From positions 185,429,619 to 185,493,618 of the forward strand of contig NC_081410.1 in the NCBI RefSeq assembly GCF_030272615.1: DNA of 64,000 nucleotides, read 5' to 3'. The stretch is from Cryptomeria japonica. Its lineage: Eukaryota; Streptophyta; Pinopsida; Cupressales; Cupressaceae. Below the pieces are notes generated by a model that saw only the letters and a list, made by a program, of their open reading frames with translations, was not told the DNA's origin and did not search any database. Shown here in pieces: positions 1 through 11,084 of the stretch. A program made the position numbers and the translations under genes. Position 1 is the first letter of the stretch; every line of letters starts with the position of its first letter.

Positions 1-124
1 GTCATTCACAGCCCGGGACCAAAAAAGTATGGCCGACTGGAGTTTCTATCGAATGTCGGTAGTTAAAAAATGCCATGTTCGATTGAATGGGGTAGTTACA
101 ATGAATATTGATGACGTAGGGTTC

Positions 125-160
125 GATAGAAAGGGGGTTCGATCGAACCCCCTTTCTATC
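125..160. repeat. 36-bp perfect palindrome
   Basis: The two 18-base arms are exact reverse complements around a central GATC at 141-144. The left arm reads GATAGAAAGGGGGTTCGA. Four more bases on each side (121-124 and 161-164) extend it to 44 bp with one mismatch. Related TTCGAT/ATCGAA words recur from 50 to 185. It could extrude as a cruciform or be the remnant of a terminal inverted repeat; function unknown. Confidence 0.95.
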
Positions 161-164
161 AAAC

Positions 165-1690
165 ATATGTTCTATCGAAAGTGCCTATTAGATGTCTCTC
201 CCAAAAACCCTCCTAGTTTCTACAAAAATCTAGTCTTCAAAGCTCAATTTGGGTGCTCAAATGGATGAATTTTGACAAACCAAATGGATACAAGTAGTAC
301 TTGAAATGAGCTTTCTAATGATTATTATTTTATTATGTATTGAGTTTATTAAGATTTTTTTTTTAGATTAACTAAACATATGTTTCACACCGAACATCAA
401 CCTCTGAGTTCAATGCTTATGGAAAAATAGTAAGTCACCCAAAAACTTTTGAAAAATGTTTACGCACTAGGTATTGAATTCCTCTTTCCAACAAAAAAAA
501 ATGATTTTCATTACGTATACAACAAGTTATGTAATATCAAATGGAGATATGTCAAAATTACAGTTAACTGAAGTTCAAATCTTAATAAAATATGAAATAT
601 TGAAGATAATGTTACAAAACCAATTGCAAACACTAGATATGGATGTTATAAAACCAAATTCGAAAGAATCACATCCATATCTATTATAGAAAAAAAATAC
701 GCTATATAGAGTGAGTATCACTTTTTTTAAATGTTGGTTTTTGAAAAAAACTAGTTTTCGAGAGAGATAGAAAAATGGAAGCAACTTGATTCCAAAAATT
801 ATCAAATAAATATTTTTAGAATCTTCATAAAAAATGACACAAATCACTAGTTCACATCATCTACAAATTCCTTACGGTTTAGCAATAACAGGTGTTTGAA
901 TCTGAAGTTTTTTTTTTCTGAAAATAAATATTGCAATGTCAAAGCTGGCAAAAAAGTGTAACCCACTATTCTGGGTTCACCCATGGCTAGTTGGGCTTTG
1001 GAAATGTCAAGACTTTTGCCCTCATCATATGACAAGTCATTACCATAGTGTTTCCCCATGACCTCTTGTCACAATAGATAATAAATGTGTTGCCTTGTGG
1101 GGCTTTCAACATTAGAAAGTATGGACTCTAATGTTTATTGATGATAGATGAGGGTACCTATGATATATTTCACAAATGTTCTTCAATTCAGTCAAATTGA
1201 CATTAATTAAATATTGAATTGGAGAGTTTGGTGATGTAGGGTTTGGATTATCGACCATGTTTGTAAACTTGATTGAAGTTCAAAATTAAAAAAAATTAAC
1301 AAATTTTAATCTACAAACTACAATTCATATTAAAAGTTACCTAATTTGCAAAAAAAAACCTAAAAACAAATACAAAAATTTAATTAAAAAACAGAGAAAA
1401 AAGAAAGAAACCTACCTTAAACTTGATTTGAAGGTGGATTTAGATCTTTTCAAATGGATATGAGTTCCAAACTCTCATATATGTTAGTTTGCCTTCACTC
1501 TTGTGAGTTTTTGTCATTGTCTTAGGTTAAAATGACCCACGACAACTCTATTTTTTTCTTTTTATTGTCTCAAATCAAATAGCTATTCGTTTAGATTAGA
1601 TATCTGTTCCAAATGGATATCCGTTTGCTGACATAAGAATTCTTAAAAGATATGTCATGTTTTAACTGACTATATTAATATATTAGTGTA
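165..1690. other. AT-rich spacer, no gene seen
   Basis: Short open frames occur on both strands but none has a recognisable domain or supporting splice context. There are poly-A/T runs. The stretch 1440-1640 shares words such as CAAATGGATATC with the hairpin region near 2.1 kb. Confidence 0.6.
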
Positions 1691-1694
1691 TTAA

Positions 1695-1870
1695 TACATA
1701 CATACATACATGTGTGTGTGTGCGCGCGCATATACATATGTATACATGTATATATACATATATATGTGTATATATATACACACATATATACATATACATA
1801 TATATACATACATATATATATACACACACACATTAATATATATGTATATGTATATGTATATGTATATATA

Positions 1871-1925
<55 letters not shown>
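1695..1925. repeat. Compound TG / TA microsatellite
   Basis: A mixed tract of TACA, TGTG/CGCG, TATA and finally an uninterrupted TG run of about 50 bases ending near 1923. Open frames across it (Cys-Val and Tyr-Ile rich) come from the dinucleotide repeat and are not genes. Confidence 0.97.
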
Positions 1926-1926
<1 letters not shown>

Positions 1927-2124
1927 ATATTATATTTATATTCTATCTTCTTTTTTATAGCTCTCTCATCCTAATGATGGAGCATGGAGTGTGATCTAAA
2001 ATGTTGATGCCAAGAAGCTCACAGTGGAATCCAGAAACACAACTACTATCATTATGGACTATGGAAATCTAATGCCTCAGAGTATCATATTTATGTTTTT
2101 ATTTTTAAATCCTTGATATAATAG

Positions 2125-2213
2125 ATATCAGTTTGTAACTCATATTCATTTGGAATGGATATATGTTCCAATCAAATATCCATTACGAATAGATACCAGT
2201 TACAAACTGATAT
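2125..2213. repeat. Inverted repeat with 16-bp arms
   Basis: ATATCAGTTTGTAACT at 2125-2140 is the exact reverse complement of 2198-2213, leaving a 57-base loop that itself contains partly self-complementary GGATATATG/CAAATATCC words. Possible foldback (MITE-like) remnant. Confidence 0.85.
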
Positions 2214-3820
2214 TCATTTCACTTTGGTTGTTGTCACGGCTATATGTATTGTTACACAACTCAAGTAAAAAGTCAAAGTAGTTTTTTGCATTTTTAGGCA
2301 AATGAAAAACACTTTTTTTTTTTTTTCACATTGCCACTTTTTGGCCCCTCATGATCCTACACATACCCATGTATTTTTTTCCTTTTCCTTAAATTACATA
2401 GGTCTTGTGTGTAATGTTACTTGTCACACTTTTTCATCAAATAATATATATTTTCATGTTGTTGTTACATGACATGCTTGGTGTCATTTTTCTATTATAG
2501 AAACCTACATGAAATAAATAAATAGTATTTCCACAACTATATTTAAATACTACTTATGTTCTCATTACATAAGCTTATTTTTATAGAACATTGATATAAC
2601 AATTTCTTTCATGAACATATTGTACATGGTACATTCTACGTGACATTCCTATGTGATTAAATTTTATATGATAGTTACTTTGTGCATCTATCATGGCGAT
2701 TTCTCACTCCATCCATACCACTTTGTTCCTTCATATACCAATATTACATAATATTTACAATATTGCTTGTCTTTCCTATTTCAAAGCATCTGATTGACAT
2801 TATCATTTAAGGAAAGTAATTCTTACTCTTTAATTTGGAAAATGCACATACATTTTAGCATATCTTATTTCATTACACTATATTTACATGATTGCATCTT
2901 ACATGGTTTTATTTACCATTACTCCTACACACCGATATCACTTTTACATGGTAATTTTCTAGTCATATTTTCACGATCCCATATGAAATCACAAATTCTT
3001 GTGCTTAAAATAACATTGAATTTTGTTTCAAACTTGTTGTGGTTGAACTTTAAAAAATTATCACTTCTACCTTTTCTACCTCCTAGAATTTTAGTTTTTT
3101 TGCCACTTTCTTTTGTTTCCATTTTATCTTGATATTTGAATACTAAATCTAAACACTGTAACTATATTTAATTATAAATTAATTCATTTAACCATATAAT
3201 CTTTTTATAAATTTAAATTATTTATGAATTCAAAACATTGTTCTATCAACATGTGTGACTACAACAACAACAATTTTATAAGAACTTATATTGGTTTGTG
3301 TGCCTCCTTACGACTTTGATCAATAAGTTTAGTGTTAGTTATAGTATGATGTCTCTGGTGATGGACTATATTAAGATGGTTATTACTTCTATGGTTTATG
3401 GTTTTATTCATTAAGCTTTCTTAGGGGATTTTGTTTGATGCTTCTGGTTGTTTATGGGCTGATTGCTACTGTGGGCTGATGTTCCAGTCTATTCTAAGTT
3501 GTTTTGTTGTTTATGGGATTAGAGCACTTTTCTTGCTAATACTTTCAAAAACTACAACAACAACAAGGTTGGGTTGTACTAGACTAATTGAATAATAAAA
3601 TTCTTTAACATAAAATTGCTGATCATTTATATGTCAAACATTTTGCACCCAATTATAAGTGATGATAGTGTGAGTTTTTATGTAAATAATTGAATAAATG
3701 CTAACATAGATATCTTAAATACATCTATCTAAAATATAGATAAAAATAAAAAAATATCAAAATATCTATCTAATCTATTACAAATTTAGTTTTGCTACTA
3801 GATATAGGAACACAAACTTA
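2214..3820. other. AT-rich spacer, no gene seen
   Basis: The longest open frame (2794-3132, plus) is hydrophobic, has no recognisable motif and overlaps an open frame on the other strand. It is probably chance in AT-rich DNA. An ACAACAACAA-type word occurs near 3260 and 3550. Confidence 0.55.
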
Positions 3821-3822
3821 TA

Positions 3823-4225
3823 TTGACACCTCTTTTGCTAAGATTCAAGATTTGAGAGATATCCATTTTGTCAAAGTTGCTTGATGCATGATCCCTATCT
3901 CATCCCTTATATCATACTTATGGGGTTTGAACCTTGGTGGATGACATAATGAAAGAACGTACCTTCATCTTTACACCTCTTTGGCTAAGAGCCAAGGGTT
4001 GAGTGATATCCATTCACCAAAGTCTCTTGGTGCACGATCCCTATCTCATCCCCTTATATCACACCTATGGGGTTTGAACCTTGATCAATGGCATAATCAA
4101 GGACTATACATCACCTTGACACCTCTTTAGGAAAGAGCCAAAGATTGAGTCATATCCATTTCGCCAAACTCTCTTTGAACTCCTATGGAATTTGAAACTT
4201 GATAGATGACATAATCTAAGAACAC
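3823..4225. repeat. Three tandem copies of a ~150-bp repeat
   Basis: Each copy starts near 'ACACCTCTTT(T/G)GCTAAGA' and continues through 'GATATCCATT', 'GATCCCTATCTCATCCC' and 'TATGGGGTTTGAACCTTG'. Copies begin at about 3825, 3975 and 4118. The third is shortened by loss of the 'GATCCCTATCTC' portion. By eye the copies are roughly 75-80% alike, so the array is old. Confidence 0.88.
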
Positions 4226-6125
4226 CCCACGACCACCTGCAATTATACTCAACTCATTGAACTACAACCCTTTGACGAGACAAATATATTTAATATAAAG
4301 ATTTTAATTGTCTAACCCATTTGATGTGAAGTGTGTTCATCATTGGTCAATGGTCAAAGTGCAGAAACACGAGTTGTGGAAGAAAAATAAAAAAGAAACA
4401 AAACATGGGTGGTGTTGGAGAAGATGAAGTGGTCCATTTTTCCTCACATTTTAAACTCATATCACGTGAGGGAGCCAGAGGTAAAGTGGGTGGAACGTGA
4501 GATGCTGAAGGTGAAAAAATACCTAGATTGAGATGGAGCGAGAAATCAATAGAGTCTAAATGTTCCATCATGTCCATAAAAGCCATAAAAAAGATCAATT
4601 GGAAACCCTAATTTATGTCGACCAAGTTTTCTGCAGAACCTGATCATTAAAATTCCACATGACTTGCACACCATGCAACAAAACTTGGCGATATTGACAG
4701 TTTTTGTACAGGAAAACACAGAGGAATAAATGGTTAAGTCAGATCGACACACCCACTTTGAGAGGTGTTAAAGAAACGGGGCTCAATTGACATATTTAAT
4801 CGTGAGAACATGAAGACACAATGTAACGTAACATCGGATATTGATGTTAAAACAAGTATGTGGGAGCACCACTAATTTCTTATCGCTGGCATAGTTGCAG
4901 AGCGTTACATCAGATAATGATACAAATAAAAGTCTTCCCAACATACAAAAAAGAGGTTTAAACTACGCAATTGACAAGAATGCAAAATGGGTCGGCAGAA
5001 TATAAATGCATGTGAATTGATTGTTAAAGAAGGACATTTAAAAAATAATTCAACAGTGTAAATATGAAAGTAACCCAACTGACTGGCATTGGAAAATGAA
5101 ACACTGACATCACTCCTGCACCCACAGCTTTCTTTATTCTCACGTTCATTTCTACTATATCGTGTCGTTTAACTCATCAGAAATGGTCATTTTAAAATTC
5201 TGAACTGTTTGATTTGATCACTAAAAGCAGGATTATTGTTTATTTTAAATGAGATATGTATAAACTGTTCATTATTTGACCATCAAATCGTTTGATATCT
5301 GAGTAGAGCAATCAGAGCAAACATTTCATGTGGATGGAAATGATCATAAATCAATCTTATCCAATTATGAACGACTCAATACATGTGGTAGAGATCCAGG
5401 ACTATCGGATTGTTTTGCAGTCCACCACCAACGCCGTTTTCAATGATAAAGAGAATTATAAAAAGGTGTCCCTCTCAAAGCAAAAGATTAAGTTACTATA
5501 ATTGACCAAACATTCAACTAGAGGGGTATGTTTTTGGAAATATTTTATGTGCCCAATATAAAATTGTCTAAAGAAAGAAAGATTAAGGATTAAAAATAAA
5601 TAAAAATCTATTTTATTTTAATATGATTACAATTCTATTTAACTTATAATAGATACTAAAGTTTGTGTCTGTTTTTTTTTTTAGTCTATATATTAAAGGT
5701 AAATTATGTATATGTAAGATTTTTTTGTATAAATTGTAAAACTATATTATTAATTTATTTAAAATATCTACATATTTTACTTTCCAATTAATTTGGTTAT
5801 AATATATTAGACTAAATGTCCATTGAAATATGCTAATTATCTATTAAACGTATGCTTCACTAGTAAATAACCAAGAAACCTAATGACCTATGTTGATCAA
5901 GCATAGGTCAATGACTAGGGATGAAACAAAATGAACATAAAGTCACCCATGGGTACCTTCTACCATTTTACACAAGATTATAGAATTTTAACATTTATCC
6001 ACAAAGCTACAAATTAGATTTCACATCTTAAAAACCTATAATTGAGCATCTCTTGTGTAGATAGAATAAACCTTCCAATTTTGACACATTGAATGACATG
6101 TGGCAATCATTTATTTTCTCTTTGG
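4226..6125. other. Spacer, no gene seen
   Basis: Low-complexity AT-rich DNA with scattered short open frames on the minus strand (4347-4752) lacking any domain. A run of T and AT-rich words occupies 5560-5830. No RNA gene or repeat unit was recognised. Confidence 0.55.
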
Positions 6126-6126
6126 G

Positions 6127-6406
6127 TGTGTGCACCAAGATGGTGTGCAAAAAAGTGGACACGCACCCAAAAAAAGTTGAAAAAACAGCAACCGCGTCCA
6201 CGGTTTTTAAATTTTAAAAAACCTTGTACGCAGTTAGGTTCGTTGCGCCTGAGCCTAAAAGGACAAAACCGCGTATGCAGTCCTTTAGGAAAAAAGACCG
6301 CGTACACGTTCTTTTAGGAATTAGGACCCCGTACGTAGTTTTAGTTCCTAAAAGACCGCCTACATGGTCCCTGTCAATAAATTATTATTTTTCACAGTCG
6401 ACTGTG
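6127..6406 (+). promoter_or_regulatory. Array of six ~29-bp-spaced GC palindromes upstream of gene U
   Basis: Six degenerate copies of a 16-base palindrome of the form AACCGCGTACGCGGTT lie at 6191-6206, 6221-6236, 6267-6282, 6296-6311, 6326-6341 and 6354-6369. Successive starts are 30, 46, 29, 30 and 28 bases apart. The spacers are A/T words around CCTAAAAGG. A perfect 14-bp palindrome, CACAGTCGACTGTG, follows at 6393-6406. The region opens with TGCACCAAGATGGTGTGCAA at 6131-6150, which recurs inverted near 56.15 kb. Open frames on both strands across it are a by-product of the palindromes. It sits just before the inferred start of gene U, so a binding site array for the element's own protein is a reasonable guess. 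Confidence 0.75.
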
Positions 6407-6492
6407 TTATTTTATCCCACAGCCAAGAGCGAGTTTAAGGGTTTTTTTCTTCCAAACCGCACATGGGTTACATATTTTCACACCCAGACACC

Positions 6493-9400
6493 ATGGAAAG
6501 AGGTCAGTTATGCATTTTTTTTTGTCTTTTTTTGCACATTTGATAAATTTTATTTACATTTTTCAATTTAAATTCGTTGATTTTGATTATTTTTTTTTAT
6601 TTTTTGTTACCAATATCAGATTCTAAAAATCCAGAACCACAACATGACGCACCTCAAAACCCATAGAAAAAGCCTCAGGATACACTTCCAACTCCTCCTT
6701 TAGACCGTACAATAACTACATAGGAGGATTTGCTTAATCATTTAGGGAAAACACTACTAAAATAACTAGACTAATTAATAGATTGAAAACATTTGAGCTT
6801 GAGCATCATTTCTCCCTTGCCTCTAGCCTAGAAACATTGGCTAGTGGTGCCATTGCAGTTTCGAGTTAGATTAAAAAATGGGGAGACTATAGGGATAGGT
6901 GTTGCACTTATTATGTTGATGGGTGATCATATGATGCAATGAAAAGAAAAAACATAAGTAAAGTGTTGGCATGTGATGAACCAGTATGATTATGATGATA
7001 ATGTATGTTGTCATGGATGTCAATAAGTACAAGTGAACCGGTGTCAGGGTTTCACTAAGTGTGACTACCGATTGGTATTCTCAGCTCTAGGGTTTCCGGT
7101 TTGGCAATCTAGCTTGTGTGGTATAACCAATGACATTCTGTGATGAGTTAGCTAAGAGATGTGGATGAGATCGAGATACCACATCAGTTTTGTGCACGTG
7201 AAGGATTTCCTTCAGGATCTTGCATGTGAAGATCGATTGCATTAAATGTCTACATCAGGAATGAGGATTCTTCTTAGCGGTATGTGAAGAGAGCGTGATG
7301 GGTTACTGATTTCCATATGCGGTGAAGAAGGGACAATGTAGAATGACTTGTGATCTGTTTGAGATTTTTTTATTCTATGCAAAGCATTTGAACAGGTAGG
7401 ATTGGACCGCTTGTAATTATAAACCTAAAATGTTTAGGGTTTAGGGTTTATGCTACCGACCTAATTATTGTCTATAAGGTCGATGAGTTTTGATATTGTA
7501 ATTGTTGGAAAATGTTGTGTTTGTATTCGAGTGATGAGATACTTGCCAGACCAGTGAGTGGAAAACTGCAGAGTGTGATTGCAGAGTAGAGGAACTGAAA
7601 AGGATCTACCTTAGCATGTAGTGTTGTTGTCGGATCAGAGCTTTACCTGTTGTCTTCTAATCATTTCAACAGTAGGAAAATCCTTTTGCCAAGTAGCTTT
7701 AACAAGATTATTGTAAATCCTCTAACCAGGTGACTCAAGATCATTGAGTTCTTCAAATCCTCTAGCAAAGTAACCTTTAATAGGGTTTCAACCTTTAATA
7801 GGGTATATAGCCATCCCTTAACCGGGTGATTTTTAACAGAATTGGTTCCTAACAGAACCTTATTGTAAAGTCTTTAATCAAACTAGGCTCCTAATAGAGT
7901 GAGCTTCAAAAGAGTTCAAAAACAAGCTTATGGGCATTCATCCCCACCGTGGTTTTTCCCATATGGGTTTCCATGTGAAAAATCTGTGTGTCGTGAGTTG
8001 TGCATTTTTCATGTGATGATTGAGCAGACTTTGTTTAGGTGAATATGCATGCAAAGCTAATGGTTATGGTATTACTGATACAACACATGCATGAGTATAT
8101 TGGTGAAGTTGTTATCTAGTGTGAATGTTATTTGAAGTAATCAGTTTTATTGGTTTAGTTATCTGAAGTCTTACTGTGTTTAACCAATATTACCATGGTT
8201 AAGTTCAGTGATGAAGACAACCGGTTAGCATTGTTTTAACTTGATAAGTTGTTGAGAATTTTTTGTATGTACTGATTCACCCCCCCTCTCATTACCGATT
8301 AGGGTATTTGTTGTTCATCATAAAGCGCAAATATGTGCTCTTTTTGTTGATCTTAGAACTAGTGAGTCCTTACCTCTTAATGCAAAGAGGTTCCATTATA
8401 TTTTTTGAGGAAATTATATTGTGAGTTTGTCCTTAATGAGCGGCCTAATTATTTTGATATGAGAGAGTTCCATGGTAGAGGTGGCAACTCTACCCAAGAT
8501 AGACCTGGAGCCCGTAGGGTAATAGACCCACAGAGTTGTCACCCCCTAGCACCCAAACCCAAGGTGCATGTGATGGTCCTAGTAGCCCTGAAAGAGTCTA
8601 TGGAGCTACAGACTCTTCAGGAAGCCACAAAATTGAGTGATGTGATCATCCAACATGGGACACAATTAGCATACCCTCTTGGCCCAAACTATGATCCATT
8701 AGCTGAGGCAGTTGGCACTAGTCAGTCTATTGAGCATGCGTGTCCCACTTTCTTAGGCATATGCACATGGATGGATTTCGAGGCCAATGCAGATGGTTCC
8801 ACGTCCCATCTGTGCATGATTTGTGGGAGCAGATGTCAGACCCACATGATTGAGGATGTGGCACTAACAGATGAATTGATGGACATGTTATTTTCTAGGC
8901 AGCCACAAACACATGTGTGTTGATTTGAATTCATAGCATTTTATTTATTAGTCACTTAAAATTTATAATTGTAAATGAATTTTCATTTATAGATCGATTT
9001 AAATTGATACAAACAATATGCATTTCAGGATGCAGTAGTGGGTGTTAATACACCATCTAATATTCCTCCTGCATTTATTGCAGTTGCAACTTCGATGCCT
9101 GAGGTATAAACTTTGTAACTTGTTAAAATAGAATAGTACTTTGAATTCAAAAAACATTATAAGATATACTAACTCTCTTTAATGCTTGACATTTTTTTGT
9201 TTTGTAGGCATTGACAGGGGACCAAATGTCCCACATTAATGATGTCACATTCTCAGCGATCGACTTGGCCTACAAAGCTATGCGGTGTCATAATTTGTAC
9301 ACCTTATTTTATGTATTCTTTTGATGGAATATAGAAGTCATTTATTTTTAGATTTATAAAATTATGTTAGATATTATCTACTAATATCTCTTATGTTAAT

Positions 9401-10330
9401 TTTGTATGTTTTAGGGTACCCCCTCCATGTCTAGCCTCATCCTCAACAAAAGAAATCCTCGGCGATGCCTAAACATGGGAAGAAGGTAATTGAACACAGT
9501 TTTAATTGTACAATTGTTTGAAAAGGTTGAAGTTGTCTTAGTTGGAATTTGTAGATTGATTGGTGTTTTTTTTCTTTTTGTATATAGTGGTCATTGGGCT
9601 TTGTATAATTGTTGAATGCACCTGATATGCCTGGGGATCAAGAGAGGGCAGAGGTATGTATCTCTACTTTATTTTCTTGATTTGATGATTATATGCACTT
9701 GTACATGTGAACTTGTAATAAATTATAATCTGATCATTTTTCATACAGGAAATATCCATAGCTACTTCATCAATGATGAGCCCTCCTCCATGTATTGGAG
9801 AAACATCTCAAGCTCCTATACACTTTTATTTTATATATTTTTTTAATTATATTCAACCTACAATACTTATAATTGTATTAATTGTATTTAATCTTTAATC
9901 ATTTTTAGTATAGGTAATAGCCACAACTGCTCCATCAATGGTGAGCACTCCTCAGACTACTAGAGAAGCATTTGAGGCTTTGGTACACTTTTGTTCTCTA
10001 TATTGTATATTTTTAGTGTTTTTTATCTATATATGTTACCACATTGTATTAATTGTATTTAAACTACAATAGGCCCCTTCGTGGTTCAGCCATAACTTGG
10101 ATCCTTTGAAGTTTGTGTTCAAGAAAACTCCTAAGATCGACAAGGAGAAGACAAAGAAGATAATACATCCTAGATCAGCAGATGAGGTAATCTACATTTC
10201 AATTGCAAAGAAATTATGGTTAAATGCATAGTTATGTTGATAATTGTGAACTATTGTGGTTGTGCAACCATCTATAGAGCCACGTACTACATCAAAGAGG
10301 CTCGATTTTGGTGATCCACCACAAGTATAG
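6493..10330 (+). pseudogene. Gene U: broken multi-exon gene of unknown function, probably of a DNA transposon
   Basis: I do not recognise the protein. Exons are inferred from GT/AG borders and frame. Exon 1 is 6493-6502 (ATG GAA AGA G). Exon 2 starts at 6620 and runs to about 6983, with a conserved-looking stretch LKTFELEHHFSLASSLETL. A large exon around 8380-8914 contains DMREFHGRGG and paired Cys (CMICGSRC). Small exons follow at 9029-9103, 9208-9296, 9415-9485, 9588-9653, ~9749-9815, 9914-9982, 10073-10186 and 10278-10330. Most exon lengths keep phase. The body is dead: exon 2 has several in-frame TAG codons (some at likely former CAG) and a frame change near 6780, and a solo LTR sits between exon 2 and the large exon. 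The upstream palindrome array and a second copy of that array near 55 kb suggest a transposable element rather than a host gene. Confidence 0.6.
7006..8318 (+). mobile_element. Solo LTR of a copia-type element inside gene U
   Basis: It begins TGTTGTC and carries the LTR hallmarks seen elsewhere in the window: CCCCACCGTGGTTTTTCCC with GGGTTTCCATGTG near 7945-7980, and a terminal GATTCACCCCCCCTCTC block at about 8274-8290. No PBS, PPT, gag or pol follows. The right edge is uncertain because no clean 5-bp target duplication was found. The strand follows the order of these LTR motifs. Confidence 0.65.
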
Positions 10331-11084
10331 GATCATATAGTGTTAGTTGTGGTCATTGAATGACCAATATATGTAGATATATTCTACATTTTTATTGTAT
10401 ATTGATTTGGACATGGCATATGCCACATTTTTGTAAAACTTGTATTGACTTGGCATATATACCTTTTTTGATATATATAAATGTTGATATTTGATCCAAT
10501 AAATGTGTATTGTGTTCATTATTGTGCATTTCATTGATATTGATAGGCATATTCGATACATACATAATTTATGCATTGTGTTGATGATTATGCATTTTGA
10601 TATATATAAATGATTATTTATAATTGATATGATTAAAATTTACTCAAACTATTTGGTGGCTGCCCTTTTATAAAGTTAAATGAATATTTGCCTATGTAAT
10701 TAACAATATGAATATAAACAACAAAAATCTATGATATAAAGCATTGCAATTGTGGAATATGATTTGATAAGTTTTCTTAAATATTGAATTAACCCTACAA
10801 AACTCCTTGTCTCAATCAAAATGAAATTCAATGGTAATGGTCAGATTTGATCCATGGTAATGATCACTGGATGCTTTTGCTTCCTTTCATTTATATTTGT
10901 TAATGTGAGCGGTGCAAGATCACCCTCATGCTCGCAATGGTCAAATTTAGGTTTTTGTCTTGTTTTTCATTTGTTTTATCTAAATAAGGTGATTTGGGAC
11001 CATTAATGATCATTTGAAGTCATTTGTAAAATTTTGGGTTCATTTGGATAAAATATGTAAAAGTTGCTCAGTTGTCAAAGTTGT
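10331..11084. other. AT-rich spacer, no gene seen
   Basis: Rich in 'GATATATATAAATG'-like words repeated near 10465 and 10600. Minor open frames only. Confidence 0.55.

Noticed and set aside
1710-1994. Cys/Val and Tyr/Ile-rich open frames, 71-94 codons
   Set aside because: Translation of TG/TA dinucleotide repeats.
2794-3132. 112-codon hydrophobic frame as a possible membrane protein gene
   Set aside because: AT-rich, no start context or motif, overlapped by an antisense frame.
6093-6571. Three overlapping open frames on both strands (66-115 codons)
   Set aside because: The palindromic array keeps both strands open; no domain, and the inferred gene U start lies elsewhere.
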